Assembly: GCA_018240285.1 (NCBI GenBank)
Contig: JAFEGA010000008.1
Coordinates: 410-60,189, forward strand
Length of the DNA: 59,780 nt
Origin: Pseudomonadota bacterium
Lineage (GTDB): Bacteria > Pseudomonadota > Gammaproteobacteria > Burkholderiales > Nitrosomonadaceae
Reading direction: 5' to 3'
Below are positions 27,687-35,686 of this stretch, piece after piece. Positions within the stretch are counted from its first letter, which is position 1; each line of letters begins with the position of its first letter. Below the pieces are notes generated by a model, which was not told the DNA's origin, did no database searches, and worked only from the letters and a program-made list of their open reading frames with translations. The position numbers were made by a program, and so were the translations under genes.

Positions 27687-28808
27687 TTAAGATGGTTTCA
27701 TGCCATGCCGCCGTTGCCAGAACGGTGCATCCGGCCAGCGTTGTTCCTGGCGGTAATAAGTCTGCCAAGTGGTTGCATAATGTTCGAATTCGTCGCGCAT
27801 CAAAGTGAAATATTTGAAAAATCCCATGGTATCACCTTTGAGATGATGATCGGCAATGGCATAGGAAGCGTAAAGCGCTGAGCGTAGCGCTTTAACGATA
27901 CCCTGCGACGATAACGGATCGAAACGCGAAACGGCATCCCCGGCGGGCACAATACCAAACGGATAGATATCCGCAAAATAACGCGATGATGCTGGGAAAA
28001 CCAGCGGTTGCGTCAGGGGGGATGCCATGCCGGTGCATGCTTGAATATGGTCTGTCAGCGACAAATGCCGCAACCATGTGGGCATACGGGCAATGCCCAA
28101 GCGCCGCGCAATATCCGTGTCGGTCATTAACATGACGACCCTTTTATTATCCGGAATCGCAGCGGTATACCACCAGCCATGCTGGCAAGCTTCTATCAGC
28201 GGAGCATTCGCATCGATTGTGGATGATTGCCGTGCTCGACCGGCAAAAAATACGGCGCAGGCTATCAGTCGATCCAATTTGCGCGGTGTGAATTTCAGCT
28301 TGCGTGCTGCGATTGCTGCGCCGCCGCTGGCGTCGACGATGTAGCGTGTGGAGAATTTTTCCGCATTGCTGCACTCGATGCGCCAGTCGTGCGCATTTCC
28401 GGTCAATGCAGTTACCCGTGCCGGTACAAAGATCGCACCGCGGCGCATTGCCTCCGTTTTCAGCATGGCATCGAAATGCGCGCGATTCAGGCGCCATCCG
28501 GTTTGATGCACATGCAACAAGAATTCATTGCTTTCAAGCCTGGCGCTTCCCCAGGCGTTGAGCGTGCGGAAGGATGGGCTGTGTTCTGCTTGCGCGAAAG
28601 CAGACATTACCCCAAGTTGATCGAGAAAAGGCTGAATCGGCGGCGGCACTGATTCGCCGATGCGGAAAGCGGCGGTTTTTCCGCCGTCCGCGATGCAAAC
28701 GCGAATATCCGGAATAATTTCCCGTAGCGAAATCGCTGCCGCGGTACCGGCAGGACCGGCGCCGATGATGAAAACGTCAAAGTCTGAATTAGTCTGTCTT
28801 AACAGCAT
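27687..28808 (-). CDS. LodB-like FAD-dependent oxidoreductase (quinone-cofactor maturation)
   Basis: The protein of about 373 residues begins MLLRQTNSDFD (an upstream GTG at 28826 would add six residues). The FAD-binding Rossmann motif is DVFIIGAGPAGTAAAISL, and the C-terminal flavin motif PAGDAVSRFDPLSSQGI belongs to the geranylgeranyl reductase/halogenase-like group. In Marinomonas, LodB of this group is required to form the cysteine tryptophylquinone of LodA. Position two genes after a LodA homologue gives the same role here by inference. It overlaps the preceding small gene, suggesting coupled translation. There is no signal peptide, so maturation would be cytoplasmic. Confidence 0.85.
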   Translation of the reverse strand: MLLRQTNSDFDVFIIGAGPAGTAAAISLREIIPDIRVCIADGGKTAAFRIGESVPPPIQPFLDQLGVMSAFAQAEHSPSFRTLNAWGSARLESNEFLLHVHQTGWRLNRAHFDAMLKTEAMRRGAIFVPARVTALTGNAHDWRIECSNAEKFSTRYIVDASGGAAIAARKLKFTPRKLDRLIACAVFFAGRARQSSTIDANAPLIEACQHGWWYTAAIPDNKRVVMLMTDTDIARRLGIARMPTWLRHLSLTDHIQACTGMASPLTQPLVFPASSRYFADIYPFGIVPAGDAVSRFDPLSSQGIVKALRSALYASYAIADHHLKGDTMGFFKYFTLMRDEFEHYATTWQTYYRQEQRWPDAPFWQRRHGMKPS

Positions 28809-29205
28809 AAAACGACGCGACAACACCGGCGGGAGCTACCGTACCCGGCTCGCCGCCGGAATGCGGAATGGTACGGATCACCGAACCGACAATTGCGGGC
28901 CGTTGTTGCACACCGTTTGGCCAGTGGTTGACCAAATAGCCTTCGTAATCGTAAATCCATTGTTCGCCATTGACGATGCCGGTTCCCTGAAAGCGCGCCC
29001 GCATCGGTGTGCCGTATTCGCGCGAGCCTTTCAGCGTCAATGACCAGCCTGGACCGCCGATGACACCGCTCAGCAACTGCATTTCATCTTCGGTGATGGT
29101 GATGGTGCCCCGGCCAAATTCCAGATTATTGAAAGCCTGATTTACATCCGGGTTGTTCAACAGGCTGCGGTAAGTCCAATTGCCGGTAAACGGATTGCTG
29201 TTCAT
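28789..29205 (-). CDS. Small unknown protein between LodA-like and LodB-like genes
   Basis: The 138-residue protein starts at MNSNPFTGNWTYRSLLNNPD; the ATG at 29203-29205 has an AAGGAG site 6 bases upstream, so it is preferred over an ATG 18 bases earlier. No family is recognised. The pattern of short alternating strands (GTITITEDE, WSLTLKG, ARFQGTGIVNG, WIYDYEGYLV, AIVGSVIRTI, VVASFYAVK) and the GNWTY opening suggest a small beta-barrel of lipocalin/avidin style. There is no signal peptide. It lies 14 bases after the LodA-like stop and overlaps the LodB-like start, so it probably serves the same complex. Confidence 0.75.
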   Translation of the reverse strand: MNSNPFTGNWTYRSLLNNPDVNQAFNNLEFGRGTITITEDEMQLLSGVIGGPGWSLTLKGSREYGTPMRARFQGTGIVNGEQWIYDYEGYLVNHWPNGVQQRPAIVGSVIRTIPHSGGEPGTVAPAGVVASFYAVKTD

Positions 29206-29219
29206 GGAAGTCTCCTTGT

Positions 29220-31514
29220 TCAAGTTTTCTTATCGGGGTTGATAATGGCGCTTAACTGCGGATCCGGTGCGGTCAGATGTCCGCTGCCGTAGCGCTCGAT
29301 GCTGTAATAACGGCCATCCGGGCCGGTGGATGGTGTGATGTCGATATTGGGCATATAGGGATTGCGGATGATGAAGCCGAGCTTCCACCAGTCTTCGACC
29401 ATTTTCAAGTCACCGGCGTAGGTTTGCTGGATACCGCGGCTCCAATCCGTCCAAGTGGTAACGGGCTGACCGTTGTTGAAACCGGTCAATTCACTCGATT
29501 GCAGCGGCCTATGTGCGGGCCACCACAAGGTATCCCACATTTTTTCCTCGCGTTTGAGCCGCTGATCGTTGTCGCCGCCGGGATTGATCGTGTTCCAGTC
29601 GGCGTAGGTGATATTGATGGTGTTAGTGGTGCACTCGTTGAAATCCGCTTGCCACGGCACAGCCATGTATTTAGTCAAATCGCCGGGCTGCAATCCGGTG
29701 GCAAAGTCGTTATCTTGGCTGAGCGGGTTATTCACGCTGAAACTCAATTCTTCGATCACACTGGGCGGTTGCCGGTTTGCATTCGCCTGAGCGGCGGATT
29801 GCAGGAAATCCGATAAACTGCGATCCGCTTTGATGCGGTAGGGTTCCCAGTAGATCGACGGATTGCGGATAATCCAATTCAATTCACCACCGGGACAGAA
29901 TGCGCCACCCAACGCATTGCTCAGCACCCCGCGATCGAGTTCGCGTCCGTTTTTCGGCGGGGTTTGCGGATAAGGAAAAAATACCGGATAGGTTTTGCAG
30001 TTGATCCAGTCTTGTTCCATTTCGTTAATGAATTGCCCTTCAGCCCATTGCTTGAGGATGAACAGCTGGTAATCGGTTAGCCGCAGGAATTTGGTGACGA
30101 CTTCGTTGGTCAGCGGATTGTCGCCGCAGAGCAATGGCATCAGCGGCAGGTTATGCACCCGGCTGCCGACTTTGTCTTCCAGCTTGAATTCGTTGTCTTC
30201 ACCACTGCGCCGCAGCAAGTCGAAGAGAAACTGGCGCATCGGGCGGTAGGGATCGTGACTTTGATCGTCACGGTGCTGCGATGTGGCGGTAAACGCTTCA
30301 CCCAGGCTGGCGTCGCGGCAAATATCGGCTGGCTTTGGATCCGCGTGCTTTGGTTTATAACCCGGCGTCTGACCGATCTTAACCGGATCGAACGTGCCGC
30401 GCTGTTCCTGATCGTGCGGGAAATTAGATTGCGCCAGGATATCGCTGAGATACAAAAATTCATTCGGGCGGAACAGAATCGGCCAGATATCCCGGTAGAA
30501 CCAAGGCTTGAAGTCTTTATTCCAGGTCAAGCGGCTTGCTAGCCATTGGCTGAGCGCGGTCTGATTGCGGACCGGTATGGTTTCCGGGCAGGCAAAGCTG
30601 CCTAAGCGGCCGTACAAGCCGGTGTCATACGCGAATTCACGCAGAAATAAATCGTACAGCACTTCATCCATGGTGATCATGTCGTGAATCTGCGGCACGA
30701 AGCGCGGATAGGCGACTACTGCCCAGGCCGGATATTCCACATCGATATAGCGTATCGCGCCGACCTGATCGGAATACATCGCCAGCCGCGCCATCACCGG
30801 GCCGTCGGAAATGTCGTCGTACCAGCCGTCGTTGTTGGCGTAATGCGAGATATGCGGTTCTCCAGGCCCGGTTTTTTCACTGCCGGAGCGGCCCAGGCCG
30901 CCCAGCACCAGCAAGCGGCCGCTATCGTCCGTCATAATCTCACCGAGTGTATCGATGCCGTGCGGTTTTAAGTCTTGCGGCGGGAAAGTAGCGGCATAAA
31001 CACCGTTGCCGGAGCGGTCGAAGCTGGCGCGGCGCGAATCGGTGCTATTGATGGTACGCGGCCCCGGATCGATGACCAAACGGTCGCGGTTTTCCACCGC
31101 TGCGTTGCGGCGTGGATGGATTGCCGCGTAGCCATGTTCGCCTGAACGGGTATTGAACTCGTACCAGGACGACTTTTTGTTCGCCAGATAAACGCGCCAT
31201 TGAATGTCGATCAGTTTGCCGCGATTGCCGCCGCCTTCGACGGCATCGCCCAGTTTCAGAGGGCGCCCGTGCGGCGTCTCATCGTCGTACACGAATACCT
31301 GGAAGCGTGCTGCCTGGCGTTTGATGCGGCCATTTTTGTCCTTGAAATTTTTCACCAGAACCGGGCCGCTAAGGTCATCGGTCAAGAGCGGGTTGCCTGC
31401 GGCGTCGCAAGCGTGGGGTAAACCGGCCGGTACTTCGGGGGCGAGATAGAATCCGGTGTCGCTGTTACCCACGCGGGCGATACCGATGCCGGGATGAATT
31501 TTATACGTAGCCAC
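29220..31514 (-). CDS. LodA-like cysteine-tryptophylquinone oxidase
   Basis: The 764-residue protein opens with MATYKIHPGIGIARVGNSDT, the diagnostic N-terminus of the LodA/GoxA family of amino-acid oxidases. These enzymes carry a self-derived cysteine tryptophylquinone and release ammonia and H2O2. Candidate cofactor residues are Cys540 in LGGAFCPGGE and Trp621 in MAVPWQADF; spacing differs from LodA (65 residues by recollection), so this needs alignment. No signal peptide is present, as in other family members exported in unusual ways. The substrate (lysine, glycine or another amine) is not inferable. The small gene and the LodB-like maturation protein follow directly. Confidence 0.88.
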   Translation of the reverse strand: MATYKIHPGIGIARVGNSDTGFYLAPEVPAGLPHACDAAGNPLLTDDLSGPVLVKNFKDKNGRIKRQAARFQVFVYDDETPHGRPLKLGDAVEGGGNRGKLIDIQWRVYLANKKSSWYEFNTRSGEHGYAAIHPRRNAAVENRDRLVIDPGPRTINSTDSRRASFDRSGNGVYAATFPPQDLKPHGIDTLGEIMTDDSGRLLVLGGLGRSGSEKTGPGEPHISHYANNDGWYDDISDGPVMARLAMYSDQVGAIRYIDVEYPAWAVVAYPRFVPQIHDMITMDEVLYDLFLREFAYDTGLYGRLGSFACPETIPVRNQTALSQWLASRLTWNKDFKPWFYRDIWPILFRPNEFLYLSDILAQSNFPHDQEQRGTFDPVKIGQTPGYKPKHADPKPADICRDASLGEAFTATSQHRDDQSHDPYRPMRQFLFDLLRRSGEDNEFKLEDKVGSRVHNLPLMPLLCGDNPLTNEVVTKFLRLTDYQLFILKQWAEGQFINEMEQDWINCKTYPVFFPYPQTPPKNGRELDRGVLSNALGGAFCPGGELNWIIRNPSIYWEPYRIKADRSLSDFLQSAAQANANRQPPSVIEELSFSVNNPLSQDNDFATGLQPGDLTKYMAVPWQADFNECTTNTINITYADWNTINPGGDNDQRLKREEKMWDTLWWPAHRPLQSSELTGFNNGQPVTTWTDWSRGIQQTYAGDLKMVEDWWKLGFIIRNPYMPNIDITPSTGPDGRYYSIERYGSGHLTAPDPQLSAIINPDKKT

Positions 31515-31529
31515 GGAAATCTCCTGTAA

Positions 31530-33641
31530 TCAATCGAGAAAATTCAACGAAACGCCTTCCAGCTTGAGAAGATCGACATCTTCCTCATAGTCGGCACCGA
31601 TGACGATCAGGGTAATTTGCAATTTGCCCGCGCCATCGGCCAGCAACTTCCGGGCGCATCCGGTGACATCGATACGGTGGTTGCGCGGCGTATTGTGATT
31701 GCGTGTGCGGTGATCGTAGTCGCGCGCCCTTGGCGGCGGCGCATCGCAATGGCCCGGGCCGCCGTAGCATGCGCCGTGCCCGAAAATCGACAGATAACCG
31801 GCGAAATGCGGATTGCCTTGCAACGGCGTTTTCGCATCCGCGCCCGGTTGGTTCAGGAAAACGCGGATAAAGCAGGAGCGGATTAATTGCGGCACCCAAT
31901 GCAAGCGGATTTCGGCTTTGCGGAATCCCTGGGTGAGTTCATTAACCGGTATCGGCTTGGAAATGATGCGCCCGATCGGTGCGTTCAATCCCACCGGAAT
32001 GAAATGAGAGCTGCGCACATACTCGTAGCCGAAACGCGCAGCATCCAATGTGTCGCGCACGGTATAGTTCCACGGCGACAGGATGGCATCGAGTTCCACC
32101 GGTGTTGCGCTGGGGTTTAGCCGCTGCCATTCCCACCACAACCGGTCGACGTTGACATGGATCGGCCAGAAAACCGGGTCGTAGGATGCGGTTAGATTGC
32201 TGAACATGTCGCCATATTGCGGCTGGCTGTACATGTCGGAGCGCGAGTGAAAGCGGCGCCCGCCCGCGCGCACCATGCTGTTGCGCCGTTCACCGGTATT
32301 ATTCTGCACTGGCGGACATGCCGAAGTGCAGCTTTCTTCGTATGACTTGCCGTCGCCGTAGTAGGGATTCATGCCGCCCGTCCAGATATGCATCGTGTTA
32401 TGCGGATTTTGATCAAGAAATCCGAACGAAGCATCGTAAATGCTGCCGCCGCCGAAATCGCGGAAATTGTTCAGACTCAGTATTTGCTGGATGTCGTTGG
32501 CGGATGGGTAGTGGTAATGAATCGCTTCGTTGATGGTTTTGCCGCCGTATTCCGCTGGAAAGCGTAGCGGGTACCAGAACGGATTGGATGCCAGCAGCGC
32601 ATCGATCATGCATTGCCGGTTGGCGTCATCCGCTTGCGGCGTTACATGCCGGTAGCCGATGGTATTGTAAACATAGCGGAAGAACACGCTTTGCGATGTG
32701 AAAAGCTGTTTCTGCCCGGCCAATTGCCTGAATGCCTGTTTTTGCGCTGCGCTAGGACTGGGGTTTAATCCAGCGATCAATTTTTCCGCTTGTTCAGGAG
32801 TCAGAAATGCTTGGAACGATTTGGGAATGATCCAGCCGTCTTGCGCGCAATCCGGCCGGTACTGCGGCATCACCCAATCCCAGTAAGGCACCATGATGTC
32901 GGAGTCGTAATCCTGAAGATCTTGCTCGAATTCGTAGAGATACGCGCGATGCCAGGCAAGGAAGCGCTCCCAGCCATGCTGGCAGTGATTTTGGTGAATC
33001 AAGGCTTGATTGTTGTAGCTGCGGATATCTTCCGGCCAATCGTTGAGGCTGTATAGATAGCGGAACGCATCGCCCAGCCGTTTCAATTCTTCCTCATCCA
33101 TGCAATCGAGATTGCCGCGCTGGCGCAATTCACCGGGGCGGCTGGGCGCGCGGACGCCTTTTGCGGCCAGATCCAATTCGGCGATTTCATGCACCGATAG
33201 CCGTACCGGTAAGGTTTCGCGGCGCTGTATGCCGGGTTCGATCGTGTGCGAGTGATCGTCTTCGGGGCAACCGTCGTCAATCCAGTTGCTGATGAATTCG
33301 ATATCCTCCGGCGAGACGGCTTTGCCGCCCCACGGCAAACGCGGAAAACGCGAACCGTCGAACGGCGCTTCCCCTTTTAAACCGTGCACCAGCATCGATG
33401 CGGCGCCGCGCGAACAGCCGGATGGCGCGGTGGTAGTAGTATGCCCGCAACAAGTCTTGGTTTGTTCCGGTTCCGGCGCGATCAACCGCACGCCATGAAT
33501 GGCCGCTTCCTTGAGCCGTTTGACACCGTGATCCCAGAACCGCCCGATACCGCCGTAATCGGCTGTACTGTCTGCGGCGGCTTCGTTGAGGATTTTGCGG
33601 ACACGGCCGTAGCGTGTGATGGGGGTTTTCCGGGTCGGCAT
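31530..33641 (-). CDS. Large tyrosinase-family copper oxidase with N-terminal extension
   Basis: The 703-residue protein has an AAGGAGG site 7 bases before ATG. The dinuclear copper centre is visible. CuA is His216 or His219, His222 and His231 in HCQHGWERFLAWHRAYLYEF. CuB is His414, His418 (NPHNTMHIWTGG) and His495 (DPVFWPIHVNVDRLW). Before it, about 40-130 contain a Cys pair (CCGH), GCSRG and WIDDGCPEDD, the last reminiscent of the ending of planctomycete-type cytochrome domains but without a haem CxxCH. After it, about 560-703 form a plant-polyphenol-oxidase-like beta domain with a His/Cys/Gly-rich loop (GHGACYGGPGHCD). There is no signal peptide. It should oxidise phenols or catechols to quinones. 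Confidence 0.92.
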   Translation of the reverse strand: MPTRKTPITRYGRVRKILNEAAADSTADYGGIGRFWDHGVKRLKEAAIHGVRLIAPEPEQTKTCCGHTTTTAPSGCSRGAASMLVHGLKGEAPFDGSRFPRLPWGGKAVSPEDIEFISNWIDDGCPEDDHSHTIEPGIQRRETLPVRLSVHEIAELDLAAKGVRAPSRPGELRQRGNLDCMDEEELKRLGDAFRYLYSLNDWPEDIRSYNNQALIHQNHCQHGWERFLAWHRAYLYEFEQDLQDYDSDIMVPYWDWVMPQYRPDCAQDGWIIPKSFQAFLTPEQAEKLIAGLNPSPSAAQKQAFRQLAGQKQLFTSQSVFFRYVYNTIGYRHVTPQADDANRQCMIDALLASNPFWYPLRFPAEYGGKTINEAIHYHYPSANDIQQILSLNNFRDFGGGSIYDASFGFLDQNPHNTMHIWTGGMNPYYGDGKSYEESCTSACPPVQNNTGERRNSMVRAGGRRFHSRSDMYSQPQYGDMFSNLTASYDPVFWPIHVNVDRLWWEWQRLNPSATPVELDAILSPWNYTVRDTLDAARFGYEYVRSSHFIPVGLNAPIGRIISKPIPVNELTQGFRKAEIRLHWVPQLIRSCFIRVFLNQPGADAKTPLQGNPHFAGYLSIFGHGACYGGPGHCDAPPPRARDYDHRTRNHNTPRNHRIDVTGCARKLLADGAGKLQITLIVIGADYEEDVDLLKLEGVSLNFLD

Positions 33642-33653
33642 CGCAAGCCCTCC

Positions 33654-35342
33654 TTAATGACTATGCGCAATCGGCGTATTGACCACTTCCTCGACCTCCA
33701 TCATGCCCAGGTCTTCGTGGTCGAGAATATGGCAATGCATGACGAATTTACCGCTGTAGGTGCGGTATTGCGTATACACATTGGTTACCGCCGGGCCCTG
33801 CACCAGCAGCGTATCTTTCCAGACCATCTGCGGCTTGCCGTCCGGCCCGGTGCGTTGCCATTGGAACGGATTGACATGGATATGGAACACATGCGGTAAC
33901 GGCGGGATGCCATTGGGCACCGCGGCCGGATCGCCGACCGTCGTCAGCGACCACATATCGATTCCGCCTAACGGCAATTGCCGCACATGATCGGGATTGA
34001 ACGCGCGGTAATTAACTTGGAAATAATTCTTTTTGCCCGGTATGTCCTGACCGAGCTTGAACGCAACTTCTTGCACGCCAACCGCTTGTTTGCTCAAATC
34101 GAGATCGCCGAACGGCGCCAATGCCGCCATTTCCGCGCTAGTCGGCAGCGCCATGTCGTCGATTTCATCCGTTACTTTTAAAATAGCCAGCAGGTTTTCC
34201 GGCTCATCGGCTTGCCGTAGCGATTTCGCGCTCGGAGCCGGTTGATCGATGATGCGGTATTCGCCCGGCGTCATACTGGCTTTGACTAATACATCGCTGC
34301 GGTAGCCGGGTTGCAGGTCGATCGCCGTCCCAGCTTTCCACGTGTCGACGCGGCCGAGGTAATTGCCATCCAGCGCAATTTCGTGCAAATCGTGCCCCTC
34401 TACCGCAAATGCGATGGATTCGCGGAAAGCGGTATCAATCAAGCGCCAGCGCTGCACTTCTCCACGCTTCATGGTAATCACCGGCACGATCTGGCCATTG
34501 ACGGTGATGCGCCGCAGCGAGCAAGGCCAGGTATCCTTGTTGCCGGGAGCGCTGCAATCCTTCGGATTGGGGTTGGATGGGCCGGGGAATAGACTGGTGA
34601 TGTTGTTCAGTTCACCTTGCTGGTTATACAGAATGGATTGCAACAAGAAGATTTTCTCGTTGGCGTTGGCAGCCAGCAGCGCTTTCGGTGTGATGCTGGG
34701 ATCGTCCTCGATCACGATGGCGCCCGCCATACCGCTGCCGACTTGAATCGATGTCGAACCGTGCGCGTGTGCGTGGTACCAGTAGGTACCGATCGGATGG
34801 TCTTTCGGCAACGTGACTTCATACGGAAAATTGCTTTGCGGCGCAATCGCCAGCAGCACGTTATCGCTGTTACCGGCCGGTGAAACGTGCAAGCCGTGGA
34901 AGTGCATGTTGGTGGTGTTAAAAGATGCCGGAACGGTGTCCAGATAAGCGTTTTGATTTTCCTGGTCGAATTGCGCTTGAATCTCATTGGGCGATTCTTT
35001 CGGCAAATTGTTTTTCAGCAGTAAATTGACTACATCGCCTTGTTTGATTCGCAATGTCGGCGGCACCAGTTTGCCGTCGTAAGTGCGCAGCTTGACGCCG
35101 CATCCAGCGATTTGCGTGGTTTTAGGGTCGGTGTACTGTACCGTGAATGCCGTATCGAGTCTGCCATTCTGCGCGCGCAGATCGGGCGGGTTTTGGAACG
35201 GCTGCTTACCGTATTTCTCGACATTGATGGGCTTGTACGCGCAATCGGGATGATTCTTCCCGGCAAGCGTGGAAGAACAACCGAGTAGCATAGTGGATAC
35301 AGCTAACAGAGTAACGATACCGCTTTGATGCAATTTCTTCAT
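33654..35342 (-). CDS. Multicopper oxidase lipoprotein
   Basis: The start chosen is MKKLHQSGIVTLLAVSTMLL (ATG 35340-35342, AGGAGG 4 bases upstream). It gives a 562-residue lipoprotein with lipobox LLGC (Cys22); an upstream start would hide the signal. Copper motifs are HFHGLH (about 147-152), WYHAHAHG (about 189-195), HVFHIHVNPFQW and HCHILDHEDLGMM (536-548; T1 ligands Cys537, His542, Met547). The family includes bilirubin oxidase, laccase and CotA-like enzymes. As an outer-membrane or periplasmic lipoprotein it would oxidise phenols or metals with O2. First gene of the six-gene operon; the tyrosinase gene follows after 12 bases. Confidence 0.93.
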   Translation of the reverse strand: MKKLHQSGIVTLLAVSTMLLGCSSTLAGKNHPDCAYKPINVEKYGKQPFQNPPDLRAQNGRLDTAFTVQYTDPKTTQIAGCGVKLRTYDGKLVPPTLRIKQGDVVNLLLKNNLPKESPNEIQAQFDQENQNAYLDTVPASFNTTNMHFHGLHVSPAGNSDNVLLAIAPQSNFPYEVTLPKDHPIGTYWYHAHAHGSTSIQVGSGMAGAIVIEDDPSITPKALLAANANEKIFLLQSILYNQQGELNNITSLFPGPSNPNPKDCSAPGNKDTWPCSLRRITVNGQIVPVITMKRGEVQRWRLIDTAFRESIAFAVEGHDLHEIALDGNYLGRVDTWKAGTAIDLQPGYRSDVLVKASMTPGEYRIIDQPAPSAKSLRQADEPENLLAILKVTDEIDDMALPTSAEMAALAPFGDLDLSKQAVGVQEVAFKLGQDIPGKKNYFQVNYRAFNPDHVRQLPLGGIDMWSLTTVGDPAAVPNGIPPLPHVFHIHVNPFQWQRTGPDGKPQMVWKDTLLVQGPAVTNVYTQYRTYSGKFVMHCHILDHEDLGMMEVEEVVNTPIAHSH

Positions 35343-35686
35343 AACGCCTCCTGTCAAGAAAGGGCGCTTCGAAAAACTTACTCGCGCGATCATCCGGCTG
35401 CGCCGCACGGTGCTTGGCTGTTCGCCTGTCTATCCGGTGCGTTTCGTATACTGCGTTCCGTGCGCTTTGCCTTCTGTTTGCCCGTTACAGCTTTCCGATG
35501 TACCCGGTGTTGGTTGAAAATGAACGCTTAGACTGGGTAATGCTGAGTAATGCTGAAATGCAAGCGGTAGCAATCTTCTCATATTCTACGTAAGAAAGAT
35601 ATAATTACTCATTGATTGGTAATATATATTAATTTTTTTGATTATATTAATTTTGGTGATGTAGAACCTAACAAAGGCTAATCGTG
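35343..35686. other. Gene-free interval between guanidine operon and oxidase operon
   Basis: These 344 bases contain an AT-rich core (about 35580-35660, with TATATATTAATTTTTTTG) and a short direct repeat (TAATGCTGAG twice near 35541-35560). Both flanking genes are on the minus strand, so this should hold the end of the carboxylase transcript and the promoter of the multicopper oxidase operon. No terminator with a clear T-run and no confident promoter hexamers were found. Confidence 0.5.

Noticed and set aside
27679..27768. Longer N-terminus for the thiopurine methyltransferase
   Set aside because: The extra 30 residues lie inside the LodB-like gene and precede the conserved MDxxYWxxRW start of the family.
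35325..35531. 68-codon plus-strand frame between the two operons
   Set aside because: It is antisense to the start of the multicopper oxidase gene, lacks a ribosome site and shows no motif.
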